Assembly (NCBI GenBank): GCA_938003595.1
Contig: CALKYH010000225.1
Location: forward strand, 1 to 17,902
Length of the DNA: 17,902 nt
Source of the DNA: an uncultured bacterium
GTDB taxonomy: Bacteria; Planctomycetota; Phycisphaerae; Phycisphaerales; UBA1924
Direction of reading: 5' to 3'
Each line of letters begins with the position of its first letter. Position 1 is the stretch's first letter. Shown one piece after another: positions 16,710-17,902 of this stretch. The translations under genes and the position numbers were made by a program. The notes beneath the pieces are model-generated. The model searched no databases, had not been told where the DNA came from, and saw only the letters and a list, made by a program, of their open reading frames with translations.

Positions 16710-17702
16710 ATGACCACGCAGAGCATCCGCACGCTGCTGACCGGGATCGTCGACTACGCGGGGCTGTTCCCGCCCGCGAAGCTCGATATGGCGCCGACGG
16801 TGCGCAAGTACGCGGCGCATCGCGGCGGCGATCACGGCTGGATGCTCGGGCGCCTGGTCGTGCCCGCCTCGCGTCTGGCCGAGTGCGCGGAGGCCATCGA
16901 GCGGGCCAGCGCCGAGCCAGCGCCGGGCGAGGTCTGGGGCGGCGTCTGGCGCATCAGCGCCCTGGTGGGCGGCGCCGCCGACCGGAAGAAGTTCCACGAG
17001 GACCTGGATGTGGCGCACGCCTTCAACGAGGAGTACGCCCCGCGCGACGACGACCCGGAGGCCGCGGAGCCCGAGGACGATGCGCCCCTGCCCGAGGGCA
17101 TGCCCGCGCTGCTGGTGGACTCCATCGAGACGAAGGCGGAGAACCCCGACGACATCGACGCGGCGATCCAGATCATCCCCGAGGGCCTGCAGGCGTTCTT
17201 CGAGATCCCCATCGACAAGGACCCGCGCGGCCTGATCACCGCCCTGGCCGGCGAGCCCGGCATCGGCGCCAAGGTCCGCACCGGCGGCGTCACGGCGGAC
17301 GCCTTCCCCAGCTCCGAGCATCTCGCGGCGTTCATCTCCGCCTGCGCCGCCGCGGCCACGCCCTTCAAGGCCACCGCCGGCCTGCACCACCCGCTGCGGG
17401 CCGAGCACCGCTTGACCTACGAGCCCGACCCGCCGCGCGGCGTGATGTTCGGGTTCCTCAATGTGTTCCTCGCCGCGGCGCTGGCGCAGTCCGAGCGCGT
17501 GGCGCCGGGGATGCTCGTCCCCATGCTGGAGGAATCGTCCGCGGAGACGATGAAGTTCAGCGACCTGGGCTGGGCGTGGAAATCGGCGCGGCTCGACAAC
17601 ACGCGCCTCGCCCGCGCCCGCGAGACGCTCGCGCTTTCCTTCGGCTCCTGCTCGTTCGACGAGCCCGTTGACGACCTCCGCGCCCTGGGCCTGCTGACAT
17701 GA
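16710..17702 (+). CDS. Conserved uncharacterised protein ('DYAGLFPPA' family) coupled to fahA
   Basis: 330 residues, no signal peptide or membrane segment. I recognise the N-terminal GIVDYAGLFPPAKLDM (12-27) as a motif seen in bacterial proteins of unknown function; I know no assigned activity. Other features that look functional are LGRLVVPASRL (46-56), FFEIPID (163-169), KVRTGGVTADAFPS (188-201), FKATAGLHHPLR (219-230) and FGSCSFDEPVDDL (311-323). Alternating hydrophobic strands ending in Glu, Lys/Arg-Thr-Gly-Gly and Lys...His-His would suit a TIM-barrel enzyme, but that is inference. An acidic Asp/Glu/Pro insertion lies at 112-128. The stop overlaps the fahA start (ATGA), implying a common transcript and perhaps a related pathway. 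Confidence 0.85.
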   Translation: MTTQSIRTLLTGIVDYAGLFPPAKLDMAPTVRKYAAHRGGDHGWMLGRLVVPASRLAECAEAIERASAEPAPGEVWGGVWRISALVGGAADRKKFHEDLDVAHAFNEEYAPRDDDPEAAEPEDDAPLPEGMPALLVDSIETKAENPDDIDAAIQIIPEGLQAFFEIPIDKDPRGLITALAGEPGIGAKVRTGGVTADAFPSSEHLAAFISACAAAATPFKATAGLHHPLRAEHRLTYEPDPPRGVMFGFLNVFLAAALAQSERVAPGMLVPMLEESSAETMKFSDLGWAWKSARLDNTRLARARETLALSFGSCSFDEPVDDLRALGLLT

Positions 17703-17902
17703 CCGCACACAAGACGCTCGACCCCACCAACGACCCTGCGCTGCGATCCTGGATCGAGAGCGCGAACGATCCGAAGTCGGATTTCCCGATCCAGAACATC
17801 CCCTTCGCGGTGTTCCGGAGGAAAGGAACCGACGAGCCCGCCCGCTGCTGCACGGCGATGGGCGACATGGTCGTGGACCTGGCGGCGCTGCACGAGGCGG
17901 GG
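17699..17902 (+). CDS. fahA: Fumarylacetoacetase, N-terminal part (runs off the window)
   Basis: Only the first 68 codons are present. Fumarylacetoacetase splits fumarylacetoacetate into fumarate and acetoacetate, the last step of tyrosine and homogentisate breakdown, in the cytoplasm. The fragment has the family's N-terminal SH3-like domain, with SWIESANDPKSDFPIQNIPF (17-36), FAVFRRKG, TAMGDMVVDLAALHEAG. The active site lies beyond the window edge and cannot be checked. The ATG at 17699 overlaps the preceding stop by 4 bases (ATGA), so translation is likely coupled to the DYAGLFPPA gene. No other tyrosine-pathway gene is in view. Confidence 0.9.
   Translation, partial: MTAHKTLDPTNDPALRSWIESANDPKSDFPIQNIPFAVFRRKGTDEPARCCTAMGDMVVDLAALHEAG

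Noticed and set aside
16332..17708. Minus-strand open frame opposite the DYAGLFPPA gene and part of the glycosyltransferase region
   Set aside because: The plus-strand gene has conserved motifs, an overlapping fahA start and a sensible leader; the antisense product is low complexity.

Overview
The window is GC-rich (roughly 70 % by eye), densely coded bacterial chromosome. It most likely comes from a planctomycete of the Phycisphaerae type. Three things point there: a secreted beta-helix protein ending in a two-repeat dockerin domain with a terminal Ala-Cys, a small membrane protein with the CxxCGYDL...CPxCG zinc ribbon common in that phylum, and start regions that often lack a Shine-Dalgarno sequence. 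This placement is inferred from protein style; no rRNA or other phylogenetic marker is present. There are no tRNA or rRNA genes, CRISPR arrays, insertion sequences or phage genes. No gene-free stretch exceeds about 250 bases.

Layout. 1-1737 (-): glmS, its 3' end cut by the window edge. 1969-3363 (+): rarA, translationally coupled to a two-helix zinc-ribbon membrane protein (3360-3665), then a DUF2231-type membrane protein (3722-4276) and a YhaM-like OB-fold/HD exoribonuclease (4378-5397). 5402-7171 (-): secreted beta-helix/dockerin protein. Behind it lies a 7198-7344 remnant carrying a second, truncated copy of the dockerin end. 7422-8564 (-): amidohydrolase, divergent from a methyltransferase (8632-9330 +). 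That is followed by a class I glutamine amidotransferase (9381-10166) and an AlkA-type DNA glycosylase with a histone-like basic tail (10171-11253). 11393-14536 (+): polyamine pair speA plus a deoxyhypusine-synthase-like gene, with a second methyltransferase overlapping the latter by 4 bases (14533-15543). 15545-16621 (-): GT-B glycosyltransferase, converging on that methyltransferase. 16710-17902 (+): an uncharacterised 'DYAGLFPPA' protein overlapping the start of fumarylacetoacetase (fahA), which runs off the window.

Most of this is housekeeping: amino-sugar synthesis, replication-fork rescue, RNA turnover, base-excision repair, polyamine synthesis and tyrosine catabolism. I see no obvious defence or mobile system. 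The observations most worth follow-up are a recurrent TANNNT box 6-8 bases before start codons that lack a Shine-Dalgarno, suggesting leaderless mRNAs; the speA/DHS-like pair in a bacterium expected to lack eIF5A; the uncharacterised protein coupled to fahA; and the duplicated dockerin end sitting behind its own promoter-like box.
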